Source: Bacteroidales bacterium (GTDB lineage Bacteria; Bacteroidota; Bacteroidia; Bacteroidales; UBA932). Taken from it: a stretch of DNA of 40,100 nucleotides. The stretch covers positions 1 to 40,100 of the forward strand of contig VSOK01000019.1 in NCBI GenBank assembly GCA_009774765.1. The letters run 5' to 3'. The position numbers and the translations under genes were made by a program. Under the pieces are notes generated by a model. The model was not told the DNA's origin and ran no database searches. It saw nothing but the letters and a program-made list of their open reading frames with translations. Of this stretch, positions 1 to 8,098 are shown in pieces (position 1 is the stretch's first letter; each line of letters starts with the position of its first letter).

Positions 1-1146
1 GGAACAAAGTTGTGTGACGCCCGGTGTGTTGAGACTGCTGAACCTGTCAATAAACATCGTGCAGTCAGGGCTCAGGGATATTTTATGCCATCCTGATGCT
101 TCTGTCATGCGTGTCTTCTTGCCGTTCCTGATGTTTATCTTGAAAAGGTGGTTCTCTATCGGTGAAACCTCGGCAGAGGTGTAGTATACATATTTACCGT
201 CATTGTCAAGGTATTCCACGTCAGCGTCCGCTTCGGTAAGACGTTTTACATTGCCGGACAGGTCGCATATATAGAGATTGCGGTATCCGTCCCTGTTGTT
301 GGTCCTGTAGATGAATCTGTCCGTGCTGCCTTTTATGAAATGTACCGGATCAAGAGGCTCGACATATTTTTCATTGTCCTCCGTAAGCAGTGTCCTGACA
401 AATTCTCCGGTAGCGGCATCATACATATTCAGTTTAAGATGCTTCTGGCTCCTGTCGAGTACCTGTATGAAGATATGCCTGTCGTCCGGTGACCAGCTGA
501 TGTTCGTCAGGTAGCGGTCAGCTCCGAAGTCGTCAGCCTTTATATGGACGGTATCCTTTTTTTCTATGTCATATACGCACAGCCTGAGAATCTCGGATGA
601 CATTCCGGCCATAGGATACACGAGCTGGCGCAGAGTTCCTGTGCGTGAATTTATGTCAAGCAACGGGAAACGTGTCACTGCACTTTCGTCTTTTCTGTAG
701 AATGCGATCCTGTCTTTTGAGTTAGACCAGAAGATTCCTTTGTCGATTCCGAATTCATTGCGGCTTACAATCTGCCCGTAGCTTATGTTCTCGTTTTCCG
801 GTTCGGCTATGGTGACGGTTTCACCGTTTCTGCCGATAAGGTATATCCCGTTGTCCTTCAGAGATACTGTATATCTGTCTTCGCTTTCTTTTCTGGGGAG
901 ATCTTTGCGCTTGACGGCCTTGTATCCTTTCCCGTCGGAGGCCCAGACATAGCTTTCATATTTCGGACTCAATTCGAAAGAAAGTATTGTTTCCTCCATT
1001 GTGAGGATTTTTCCGGACGGATCGTTGGCCTTATGGATGCCGATCACCCCGCAATTCTCAAATATTGATGTGTCCTGTGCGGACATATTGAAAGCAAAAG
1101 CTGCGGTAAGGAATATCGCAGCTGCTGATTTTATTGATTTGGACAT
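1..1146 (-). CDS. Dipeptidyl-peptidase IV-like S9 peptidase, N-terminal propeller part (cut off by window edge)
   Basis: This is a partial gene: 382 codons are visible, reading from the ATG at 1146 to the window edge with no stop. The N-terminus is a signal peptide (MSKSIKSAAAIFLTAAFAF, cleavage likely near SAQ), so the product is exported. The rest resembles the eight-bladed propeller of the DPP IV N-terminal domain in S9 peptidases: repeated blade-like strands with motifs such as WSNSKDRIAF, ISWSPDDRHIF and TNNRDGYRNLY. The family cleaves dipeptides from peptide N-termini in the periplasm. The catalytic Ser-Asp-His domain would lie beyond position 1 and cannot be checked. The gene follows a small membrane-anchored protein gene by about 40 bp on the same strand. 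Family assignment is fairly sure; exact specificity is not. Confidence 0.8.
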   Translation of the reverse strand, partial: MSKSIKSAAAIFLTAAFAFNMSAQDTSIFENCGVIGIHKANDPSGKILTMEETILSFELSPKYESYVWASDGKGYKAVKRKDLPRKESEDRYTVSLKDNGIYLIGRNGETVTIAEPENENISYGQIVSRNEFGIDKGIFWSNSKDRIAFYRKDESAVTRFPLLDINSRTGTLRQLVYPMAGMSSEILRLCVYDIEKKDTVHIKADDFGADRYLTNISWSPDDRHIFIQVLDRSQKHLKLNMYDAATGEFVRTLLTEDNEKYVEPLDPVHFIKGSTDRFIYRTNNRDGYRNLYICDLSGNVKRLTEADADVEYLDNDGKYVYYTSAEVSPIENHLFKINIRNGKKTRMTEASGWHKISLSPDCTMFIDRFSSLNTPGVTQLCS

Positions 1147-1186
1147 TTTACAGATTGATTTTGGTGTTGTCATATACAGTGCAGCA

Positions 1187-1564
1187 TCAGTTCACTGCTA
1201 TTATCCTGTCTACTATGTATTTCTGCTGGCCTTTCCACGGGAGTGCACCGAGATATTCCTTGTAGTGCAGCTCGACCGTTTTGCCGCTGCAGCGCATAAG
1301 TGAGTCAGCGACAGCCTCATCGGTTATCGAGAAGTCGAATTCGTATGACTGCACTACGGATGCTGTGCCTTTGTTCCCTTTGGCGAATCCGGCCTGGATC
1401 GCCCTGCCTTCGTATGTCTTGAACAGATAGCCTTTGTACACCACGAAGTTCAGTTCGCCGGCTTTGACGCCTTCGCCGAACACGAAATAGAATCTGAAAT
1501 AAATGAATGCCGCAAGTGCCAGCGCCACCGCCAACGAAGAAATAAGGAGTATTTTTCTTTTCAT
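1187..1564 (-). CDS. Small membrane-anchored protein of unknown function
   Basis: The product is 125 aa with one N-terminal hydrophobic segment (KRKILLISSLAVALALAAF) followed by a soluble domain, consistent with a signal anchor and a periplasmic domain. The soluble part carries KGYLFKTYEGRA and a later KEYLGALPWKG. From memory this pattern belongs to small conserved Bacteroidetes proteins that are sometimes mislabelled '6-phosphogluconate dehydrogenase'; no dehydrogenase fold is visible. An in-frame ATG exists at 1594, but I prefer 1564 because a -7 promoter match at 1611-1618 would leave only about 10 nt of leader for 1594. The function is unknown. Confidence 0.7.
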   Translation of the reverse strand: MKRKILLISSLAVALALAAFIYFRFYFVFGEGVKAGELNFVVYKGYLFKTYEGRAIQAGFAKGNKGTASVVQSYEFDFSITDEAVADSLMRCSGKTVELHYKEYLGALPWKGQQKYIVDRIIAVN

Positions 1565-1610
1565 TTTGAAACTGTCGTTTATAATAACTTTCATCTATAT
1601 TATAACCTCG

Positions 1611-1618
1611 CAAAGATA
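1611..1618 (-). promoter_or_regulatory. Putative -7 element (TATCTTTG) for the small membrane protein
   Basis: On the minus strand this octamer matches the Bacteroidetes consensus TAnnTTTG. I see no clear -33 TTG at 19-21 nt upstream, so this is a weak call. It places transcription start near 1604. Confidence 0.35.
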
Positions 1619-1699
1619 GATAAAATCTCCGGAAATGCCGACTATGGAAAAACGATAAAACTTTCTTGCATTTCCAGTTTTCTACAGTTGGTTCCGATA

Positions 1700-2743
1700 T
1701 CATTCTTCTATTCCGTGTTGTTCCAAGAAGAAGCGTTTTTGCTGTTCTATTTCTCTGCTCAACTCTTCCTCTGTCGGCATATAGGCCATATATTTGGCTG
1801 CAAAAAGTTGTTCGCTACCGTTAAGGACAGAATATTTTGCCATTACCTTGTCTGTCTCCGTACATAGCAGTATGCCTATTGTCGGGTTATCATTTTCATC
1901 TTTTATAAGGTCGTCATACATCCGTACATACATATCCAATTGTCCGACATCCGCATGTGTCAGAGGGTGTGTCTTAAGCTCCAGTAACACGTAACGTTTG
2001 AGCTTGATGTTGTAGAATACGAGGTCAATATAAAAATCACCGGTGTCCGTTGAAATGTGTTTCTGCCTGTCGACAAAAGCAAAACCACGTCCCAATTCCA
2101 TAATAAATTGTTGAAGATGATCTATTAAGGCCTGTTCCAACTGGCTCTCGTCATATTTGCTGTCCTTGCGAAAGCCTAAAAACTCGGCAACTACAGGGCT
2201 CTTTATATATTCCAACGGGTCATTGGCTTCGATGTCCGGTGCCGGCAATGCCAGTCTTTCCCTTGCACAAGCCATCCGGCGGCCATAGTATTGTGTTCCG
2301 ATGTTGCGACTGAGTGTTCTTGAACTCCACATCTGTTCCGATGCCTCTTTTACATACCACTCTCTGGCTTTAGGGTCTGCAACTTGTATAATCGTGCGGA
2401 AGTGTGTCCAAGTCAAATTGTGAACGCGCGCGTTCACAATTTCCAAATCATTGAAACACAAGTAAAATCGGCGAAAGTAATCCAAATTGCGTTTGCTGAA
2501 TGCACTACCGTATTTAGGTACCAGCTGCTCTGCCAATGTTTTAATCAACCGGGTACCATACTGCGCACGGACTTCTCCATGCTGCTCTTCTTCCACTATT
2601 CGCCGTCCGATATGCCAATAGGTAAGTACAGCGACCTGATTGGCTGCCGCGTATGCCTGTTGTCTGCCTTGTTCGATGATACCCCGAATATCAGAAAAAA
2701 GTTTATCAGTTGTCATATCATATTGCTGCTTATTCTTTTCCAT
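1700..2743 (-). CDS. YhcG/DUF1016-family PD-(D/E)XK nuclease-like protein
   Basis: The protein is 347 aa, a normal length for the family. The N-terminal half is the DUF1016 helical domain (about residues 10-150), recognisable by YWHIGRRIVEEEQ, YGTRLIKTLAEQL, FSKRNLDYFRRFY and LTWTHFRTI. The C-terminal half is a PD-(D/E)XK-type domain: FVDRQKHI, then DFYIDLVFYN (Asp) and YVLLELKTHP (the E-x-K element). Proteins of this family often sit near restriction-modification or other defence genes, but their cellular role is not settled. Here there is no methylase or other defence partner nearby; it lies alone between an Omp85-like gene and a small membrane protein gene. A long perfect palindrome interrupts the middle of the gene at 2415-2442. 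Confidence 0.88.
   Translation of the reverse strand: MEKNKQQYDMTTDKLFSDIRGIIEQGRQQAYAAANQVAVLTYWHIGRRIVEEEQHGEVRAQYGTRLIKTLAEQLVPKYGSAFSKRNLDYFRRFYLCFNDLEIVNARVHNLTWTHFRTIIQVADPKAREWYVKEASEQMWSSRTLSRNIGTQYYGRRMACARERLALPAPDIEANDPLEYIKSPVVAEFLGFRKDSKYDESQLEQALIDHLQQFIMELGRGFAFVDRQKHISTDTGDFYIDLVFYNIKLKRYVLLELKTHPLTHADVGQLDMYVRMYDDLIKDENDNPTIGILLCTETDKVMAKYSVLNGSEQLFAAKYMAYMPTEEELSREIEQQKRFFLEQHGIEE
2415..2442. repeat. 28-bp perfect palindrome inside the YhcG-like gene
   Basis: The left half is AAATTGTGAACGCG and the right half is its exact reverse complement, with no spacer. The flanking bases break the symmetry. It encodes part of the turn IVNARVHNL between the helical domain and the LTWTHFR segment. 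Confidence 0.9.
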
Positions 2744-2775
2744 AACCTAAAATTCTTTTATTCCGTGTCAACTCG

Positions 2776-4164
2776 TCAGAAAAGGAAGCCGGTGTTGAGG
2801 TAGAACGCGCCTTTTTTGTTGTCCTGCCTGTTGAAGGCCTGGGCATATTCCAGAGCGACTATAAAGTTCCTGTTTATGATGATTCTGAAACCGGCTCCTG
2901 CCGCAAGGTGGATATTCTCCTTTGTGCCCGGAACATATTTGGCGTACAGTTCTGGAGCATATCCTGTCCTGTTGGTCATATCCATCCCTTTGAACACTCC
3001 TGCACCATCACAGAAGCCGCTGAGCGCGAGGCCTACATTCTGACGCCACAGATGGAAGTCAATGAATCTCCACCTGACTTCAGCATTGAAGAAACCTGTA
3101 TGCGGTCCCTGTACCCTGTTGTACATTATACCCCTGACAGTACGGTAGCCTCCGATGCCGTCCCTGTCATAGAGGGAGCCGACCACAGTGAAGTAAGGAA
3201 GCATATACCACGGGGCGTTCTTGTTGAGGAATCCCTGATAGTCAAGCCTGTATGCAAATACGAACTTGTCCCTGAAAATAGGGACGTAATGTCTGAACGT
3301 GACATTCACCTTGCTGTACGGATTGCTTGACCCCAAAAACTTCGGTGCCGCTATGAGATGGGCGTCAACCCAGAATCCACGGGAAGGGGATGCCTCGAAA
3401 TCGCGTGAATCGTAGACAAGACCTATTCTCAATGCGGATGAGAACTGGTCTCCTGTCTGTGATTCCGGTATTATGCCCCATTTCTGATACAGGTCATAGA
3501 GAGCTTCCGGTTCAGGTTCACCTTCTGCAGTCTTATAGAAATCCTTGTATTGTCCGGTATTGAAATAATTGAAATGGTAACCTGCCTCCCAATAGAAATT
3601 CTTGGCTATTTCTCCTATAAGGTCCACTTTCATATTTGCGGTGAGGCGTCCGTGCCTGTAGAAACCTGTAGGTATTGACGGGTCATAGAAACTCTGGTAT
3701 CCGTTGAATCCGAAAAATTCCAGAGCGGTGTCTATGAACGCGCTTCCGGCTGCGCACAGCCTCAGGTTGTAATCCGGTGTGACGTGCTTGTTGTCATAGC
3801 TTACCACATATTTCTGAGTACCGATCCTGCCCTGTTTGACGTATGCGGACGCTTCGATATACCACTGTGACTTAGGCACCGGATATGTCTTCCCGTCACC
3901 GAAATTGAAGATATTGAGCAATGCTCCGAACTGGAATCCCTTGTCATTGTCAAAGGCTACGACGGGAAGAGGACCGTATGACAATCCTGTCTTTATTATG
4001 TCGCCGTGCTCATTGTATACGACAGGTTTCCTGGATTTTTTCTTTTTTACTTTGAGCGTGTCGCTCTGTGCGGTGTCTTCAGTCCCGAAGGATCCGTTTT
4101 CTGCGTATGACGGGAAGCAGGCCATAATGGCCAGTATGGCTGATATTATTGCTGTCCTTTTCAT
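2776..4164 (-). CDS. Omp85/BamA-TamA-like outer-membrane beta-barrel protein
   Basis: The protein is 462 aa and starts with a signal peptide (MKRTAIISAILAIMACFPSYA). It has the look of an Omp85-superfamily 16-strand barrel without an evident long POTRA array: alternating amphipathic strands, SRGFWVDAHLIAAP, the loop segment GGYRTVRGIMYNRVQGP, and a C-terminus ending in an aromatic residue (LNTGFLF). GGYRTVRG corresponds in position to the conserved VRGF/Y loop of Omp85 proteins. It is likely an outer-membrane protein of the short, surface-antigen D15-like type; its substrate is unknown. Its ATG overlaps the stop of the upstream acyltransferase in an ATGA, so the two are translationally coupled. 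That pairing suggests a role in envelope or lipid handling, which is inference. Confidence 0.82.
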   Translation of the reverse strand: MKRTAIISAILAIMACFPSYAENGSFGTEDTAQSDTLKVKKKKSRKPVVYNEHGDIIKTGLSYGPLPVVAFDNDKGFQFGALLNIFNFGDGKTYPVPKSQWYIEASAYVKQGRIGTQKYVVSYDNKHVTPDYNLRLCAAGSAFIDTALEFFGFNGYQSFYDPSIPTGFYRHGRLTANMKVDLIGEIAKNFYWEAGYHFNYFNTGQYKDFYKTAEGEPEPEALYDLYQKWGIIPESQTGDQFSSALRIGLVYDSRDFEASPSRGFWVDAHLIAAPKFLGSSNPYSKVNVTFRHYVPIFRDKFVFAYRLDYQGFLNKNAPWYMLPYFTVVGSLYDRDGIGGYRTVRGIMYNRVQGPHTGFFNAEVRWRFIDFHLWRQNVGLALSGFCDGAGVFKGMDMTNRTGYAPELYAKYVPGTKENIHLAAGAGFRIIINRNFIVALEYAQAFNRQDNKKGAFYLNTGFLF

Positions 4165-5444
4165 AATTCTTTCAATTCTTTGTATTGGTCCTGTAGTTTT
4201 TTGTCTGCGAGAAGTCTGTAGTCCGATATCAGAATCCTTGCAAAGTTCTTGTATTCATAGAATCTGGAAAATGATCCCAGTGTAATCAGGAGCAGAAGCG
4301 TCGCGTACTGCCAGGGGAGTGTACAGAAAAACACAGCCGCCCATATTGCTGCCATTATAGGGCTGAGCACAAGCCTTGTTCCGAATCTTGCCGTATTGTG
4401 GAACGCTTTGTCCTTTATCCTGTATCTGCACAGATATTCGGCTATAGCCCACATCGGAAGGCACATAATGGCGCACCAGATGAAATAGGGAAGTCCTGCC
4501 GCGGCAGCCAATGTCCTGAAAGCCGTTTCCCGTCCCGGACTTTCGTGTCCGAAAGAGAAATATGATACTTTCGCATCGGTTCTTCTTTTATCAAAGGATT
4601 CCGCTTTCTCTGAAAGTACGGCCGCTGATTCAGGAGAACCGGCAAAAAGACTTTCCAGCCTGCCGATATTTCTCTGATTCGATTCCAGAAGTTCTTCCGG
4701 ATCTGCCGTGGAGGATGCGGAAGCCGCTTTTGTCAGAGTCCATTTGCTTTCATAATACCGGTCGTCCTTTATATATGTTATCAGGCCGGAGATTCTTTCT
4801 TTAAGGATTTCCCTCAACTTGCGGTAAATGTCGGTTTCGTTAAGGCCTTCGGATGTCTTTAGAAATTCCGTGACATTTATCGGTTTGCCGTAACTGATGA
4901 TCGAGGTTGACCTGTATCTGTAATAGTCTCCGTATTCAAGTCCTACAGGTACGACATATACGGGTTTGCTGTCACCGAACCGTTCAGCGGCGGCTATGGC
5001 TATCCTGAAGATGCCTTTCCCTACGGGAAGAAGCGAACGCATAGTCCTGTGTGTCCCTTCGCAGAACATACAGAATCTCATTCCGTTGTCAAGGACTTCT
5101 ATAATGTCCTCCGTAGTCTTTTTGTTCTTGATGACATTATGCAGCCCGTCCCTCATCCTGACCATAGGAAGTATTTTCAGGAAATTCATAATCTTCGCGA
5201 CTGACGGCCTGCGGAAGATGTCCGCCCTTGCACCGAAGACTGTGCCGTCCTTGAATGCACGGAGTATTACCAGGGCGTCCATAAGGGCGTTGCAATGGTT
5301 TGGCGCAAGTATGACCGCCCCGTCTTCGGGAATATTCTCCTGTCCTCTGACAATTGTCTTGCTGTATGAATTGCGTGTAAAATGGTCCACATACGGCCTC
5401 AGAACCATATATGCTATGTTCTTCTTGTATACCGGCCTGCTCAT
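4161..5444 (-). CDS. 1-acyl-sn-glycerol-3-phosphate acyltransferase-like (PlsC family) membrane protein
   Basis: This is an LPLAT/PlsC-type acyltransferase. The catalytic HX4D motif is clear in APNHCNALMDAL near the N-terminus, followed by the glycerophosphate-binding block FCEGTHRTM. It would move an acyl chain onto a glycerophospholipid or a related acceptor at the inner membrane. The protein is 427 aa, longer than minimal PlsC, and carries a C-terminal extension with two or more hydrophobic segments (YFIWCAIMCLPMWAIAEYL; LVLSPIMAAIWAAVFF). The start at 5444 is preferred over 5513 because it gives an ATGA overlap with the upstream transporter and begins at the conserved region. It overlaps the downstream barrel gene in the same way. 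The acceptor substrate is unknown. Confidence 0.85.
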   Translation of the reverse strand: MSRPVYKKNIAYMVLRPYVDHFTRNSYSKTIVRGQENIPEDGAVILAPNHCNALMDALVILRAFKDGTVFGARADIFRRPSVAKIMNFLKILPMVRMRDGLHNVIKNKKTTEDIIEVLDNGMRFCMFCEGTHRTMRSLLPVGKGIFRIAIAAAERFGDSKPVYVVPVGLEYGDYYRYRSTSIISYGKPINVTEFLKTSEGLNETDIYRKLREILKERISGLITYIKDDRYYESKWTLTKAASASSTADPEELLESNQRNIGRLESLFAGSPESAAVLSEKAESFDKRRTDAKVSYFSFGHESPGRETAFRTLAAAAGLPYFIWCAIMCLPMWAIAEYLCRYRIKDKAFHNTARFGTRLVLSPIMAAIWAAVFFCTLPWQYATLLLLITLGSFSRFYEYKNFARILISDYRLLADKKLQDQYKELKEL

Positions 5445-6388
5445 ACCTTTTTGCTCCGGTTGAAGAAAAAGGCCACTGCAAGACCTGAAATTATATGCCA
5501 TATACCCCACCATGCGGTAATAACAAGCATACCTCCGTGAGGTGGAAAGCCGGTAAATATTCCTGTACCGAGCAAAAGGACCAGGCCGAGTCCGGAATTC
5601 TGGATACCGGTCTCGATTGTCAGTGTCCTGCGGTCTTTTACAGGGGTCTTGAACAGAGTTCCGACACTGAATCCGATTGTCAGGGCAAGCAGGTTATGTA
5701 TCAGGACTACAAGGAAAATGTATTTGATGCATTTCATGAATGCGTCTATATTCTGGCTGAATGCCAGGACTACCATAACGATAAAAAATACAATTGAAAT
5801 GTATTGCAGCGGCTTTTTGAGCTTGTCCGCTATTTGGGGCAGATAATGCGAGCACAGGATGCCGAGCGCAAGCGGAATGCCGAGAAGGATGACGACAGTC
5901 TTGAACACTTCCCAGAATTCAATGTGCAGCTCCGGAAGTTCAGTTGATATTTTTGTCGCATATCTCAGATACAGACCTCCCCAGAACGCGAAGTTGGCGG
6001 GTGTGGTAAACATGGCTGCAGCCGTACTGAATGCAGTCAGGGATACGGAAAGTTCAGTATTAGCCTTAGAAAGTGACGAGATGAAATTTGAAATGTTGCC
6101 TCCAGGGCAGGATGCCACGAGAATCATACCGAGTCCCATCATAGGAGATATCCAGTCTTTCATCAGGACTGCCAGTATGAATGTCAATGCAGGAAGAAGG
6201 ATCATCTGGCAGCAGATGCCGAGGATTACTGATTTCGGCTTTTTCAGTACGTCAAGGAATATTGCCGGCCTGATGCCGAGCGCAACTCCGAACATCACGA
6301 ATGCAAGTACAATATTGATGGTATTCATTCCGGTCTGGTTCATATTGACTGAAATGCCATCAATTAAAGATGCTAATTCTGGTTTCAT
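5441..6388 (-). CDS. Bile acid:sodium symporter (SBF/BASS) family transporter
   Basis: The protein is 315 aa with about nine hydrophobic helices. Family signatures are the early FGVALGIRP, the crossover segment CPGGNISNFISSLSKAN, and GIQNSGLGLVLLLG near the C-terminus. The SBF/BASS family couples sodium to uptake of organic anions; bacterial members carry bile acids, pantoate or other acids, so the substrate cannot be read from the sequence. It is the first gene of an ATGA-overlapped trio with the acyltransferase and barrel genes. A choloylglycine-hydrolase-family gene lies 1.7 kb away on the other strand, which makes a bile-acid link tempting but unproven. Confidence 0.88.
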   Translation of the reverse strand: MKPELASLIDGISVNMNQTGMNTINIVLAFVMFGVALGIRPAIFLDVLKKPKSVILGICCQMILLPALTFILAVLMKDWISPMMGLGMILVASCPGGNISNFISSLSKANTELSVSLTAFSTAAAMFTTPANFAFWGGLYLRYATKISTELPELHIEFWEVFKTVVILLGIPLALGILCSHYLPQIADKLKKPLQYISIVFFIVMVVLAFSQNIDAFMKCIKYIFLVVLIHNLLALTIGFSVGTLFKTPVKDRRTLTIETGIQNSGLGLVLLLGTGIFTGFPPHGGMLVITAWWGIWHIISGLAVAFFFNRSKKV

Positions 6389-6415
6389 TCAGGTTTGTTT
6401 TACACGTTTGGCGTG

Positions 6416-6423
6416 CAAAGGTA
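6416..6423 (-). promoter_or_regulatory. Putative -7 element (TACCTTTG) for the transporter-acyltransferase-barrel operon
   Basis: This is a consensus TAnnTTTG match on the minus strand, 28 bp upstream of the transporter ATG. No good -33 TTG is seen at the expected spacing. Confidence 0.4.
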
Positions 6424-6485
6424 CGATATTTTTATCCGTATTCTGAAATATCAGTGCAATCCTGGACCGGAATTGTCTGTTTTTG

Positions 6486-6818
6486 TTATAATTCAATGAT
6501 ACCTGAGCATACAAGAAGACCTATGAACGGTGTCTGCTGGCGTTTGATGTAGGGTCTGACCTTTGCCGTATTGATCACTTCAAGTGTTTTTATCCTGTCG
6601 AACGCGGCGATGAAATCCTTGCCTGTGAGATATTCGCCTTCATCGGCACGCTTGGTCCCTGCAGTACCTCCTTTCAGAAATATGCAGCTTCCTACAAAAG
6701 TGGCGGAATACGGGATTCCGGTCACTGATTTGAATGAATTGTTTGCTTTTACATAGTTGACGACAATCTCCCAGGCCTGGGCACCGCTCAGATTCAGATA
6801 CTCATTCTTTATTTCCAT
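6486..6818 (-). CDS. Hypothetical 110-aa protein
   Basis: I do not recognise the family. The protein is soluble-looking, has no signal peptide or clear membrane helix, and contains no cysteine cluster; notable segments are GAQAWEIVVNYVKANNSF and AFDRIKTLEVINTAKV. It is probably real: a complete Bacteroidetes-type promoter (TTG, 19-nt spacer, TAACTTTG) sits just upstream at 6839-6868 and would give a leader of about 14 nt. It lies between gpsA and the transporter operon, all on the minus strand. No function is proposed. Confidence 0.6.
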   Translation of the reverse strand: MEIKNEYLNLSGAQAWEIVVNYVKANNSFKSVTGIPYSATFVGSCIFLKGGTAGTKRADEGEYLTGKDFIAAFDRIKTLEVINTAKVRPYIKRQQTPFIGLLVCSGIIEL

Positions 6819-6838
6819 AACTTTAAATACCAGACTTT

Positions 6839-6868
6839 CAAAGTTATGGATTTATTTTGGATTTGCAA
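6839..6868 (-). promoter_or_regulatory. Bacteroidetes-type promoter for the 110-aa hypothetical gene
   Basis: On the minus strand TTG (6866-6868) is followed by exactly 19 nt and then TAACTTTG (6839-6846). Both elements and the spacing match the Bacteroidetes sigma-ABfr consensus. Confidence 0.65.
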
Positions 6869-6894
6869 CCCCGCATCAGCTATGTCATCTGAAA

Positions 6895-7899
6895 CTAAAG
6901 CAGATTTATCAGCTCTTTCATCTTTCGTCTTGCCGATGCCTTCTTGTACAGTATTTCATACACCATATCTGCGATAGGCATATCTACCTTGTGCTTGAAG
7001 TTTATATGTCTTATGCAGTCGCTTGCGAAATATCCCTCAGCTACCATTGTCATTTCATTCAACGCGCTCTTTACCGTATGTCCACGTCCGATGAGAAGCC
7101 CGAGACGGCGGTTGCGGCTGTAATTGGAATAGCAGGTCACGAGAAGGTCACCGAGATAGGCCGAGTTCATAGTGTCCCTTTCGTCAGGATAGCTCTCCAT
7201 AAGGAATCTTGTCATTTCCTTTGCGCAGCTCGAGATAAGTACAGCAAGGAAATTGTCCCCGTATCCGAGCCCCAATGCGATTCCTACTGACAGGGCATAG
7301 ATGTTTTTCAATATTGCGGCATATTCCACTCCATAAATGTCTGTAGAATAGCTCAGCTTTATATAATCAGTTGAAATCTTGCTGCCGATAAGCTTGGAGT
7401 TGTCGGGATCCGTACATACTACTGTAAGATATGACAGTTTCCTGCGTGAGACCTCTTCCGCATGCGAAGGGCCGGAGATTATTCCTATCTGTCTGTAGGT
7501 GAGGTCGTACTCGTCGTGCAGATATTCCACGACAGTCTGGTAGTCGCCCGGGATTATACCTTTGATCGCAGAGACGATGAACTTGTCTTTGAGCGAGACC
7601 GTCATACCTGCCAGAAAATCCTTCAGATAGGCGGAAGGAGCCGCCATGATGATTATGTCGGCGTTGGTGATCACTTCATTTATGTCGCTGCTGGGGCGTA
7701 TGAGGTTTTTGTCAAACTCAAGATCATTGAGATATTTCGGGTTTTTCCCGTCAGTGAGCAGACTTTCAAGCACTTCCTCATTTCTGACATACCACCAGAC
7801 TTCTTTCTCGTTTCTGACAAGAAGACTGACTATCGCCGTAGCCCAACTGCCGTATCCGATTACGGCGCAAAGGGAATTTTCACCTAATTTATATTCCAT
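6895..7899 (-). CDS. gpsA: Glycerol-3-phosphate dehydrogenase [NAD(P)+]
   Basis: The protein is 334 aa, the usual GpsA length. It reduces dihydroxyacetone phosphate to sn-glycerol-3-phosphate, the backbone for phospholipids, in the cytoplasm. The N-terminal Rossmann motif is clear (AVIGYGSWATAI). Further family blocks are SAIKGI, ISGPSHAEEV, and the C-terminal-domain region AAILKNIYALSVGIALGLGYGDN followed by RNRRLGLLIGRG. It is read toward the transporter-acyltransferase-barrel trio on the same strand, so glycerophosphate formation and a PlsC-type acyltransferase lie in one directional run, though each part has its own candidate promoter. Confidence 0.95.
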   Translation of the reverse strand: MEYKLGENSLCAVIGYGSWATAIVSLLVRNEKEVWWYVRNEEVLESLLTDGKNPKYLNDLEFDKNLIRPSSDINEVITNADIIIMAAPSAYLKDFLAGMTVSLKDKFIVSAIKGIIPGDYQTVVEYLHDEYDLTYRQIGIISGPSHAEEVSRRKLSYLTVVCTDPDNSKLIGSKISTDYIKLSYSTDIYGVEYAAILKNIYALSVGIALGLGYGDNFLAVLISSCAKEMTRFLMESYPDERDTMNSAYLGDLLVTCYSNYSRNRRLGLLIGRGHTVKSALNEMTMVAEGYFASDCIRHINFKHKVDMPIADMVYEILYKKASARRKMKELINLL

Positions 7900-7951
7900 A
7901 TCATTATGCGTTCAGCTCATGGAGCTTGATAGATTTAAGAGTACACAAATA

Positions 7952-7959
7952 CAAAGGTA
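7952..7959 (-). promoter_or_regulatory. Putative -7 element (TACCTTTG) for gpsA
   Basis: A minus-strand TAnnTTTG match 52 bp upstream of the gpsA start. A TTTG lies 15 nt further upstream, shorter than the usual spacing, so the promoter is tentative. Confidence 0.35.
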
Positions 7960-8098
7960 TGTTTTTTATCTTGTCAAATCAAGCCGGATGCCAATATTGT
8001 TGCCTTGTGCGTCTTGGTATGCAAATTGATAATCTGCCGACGGAATCAATGATGAGACCTGAATTTTTGTAAACGAAGTATAAACAAAATCTGATATT

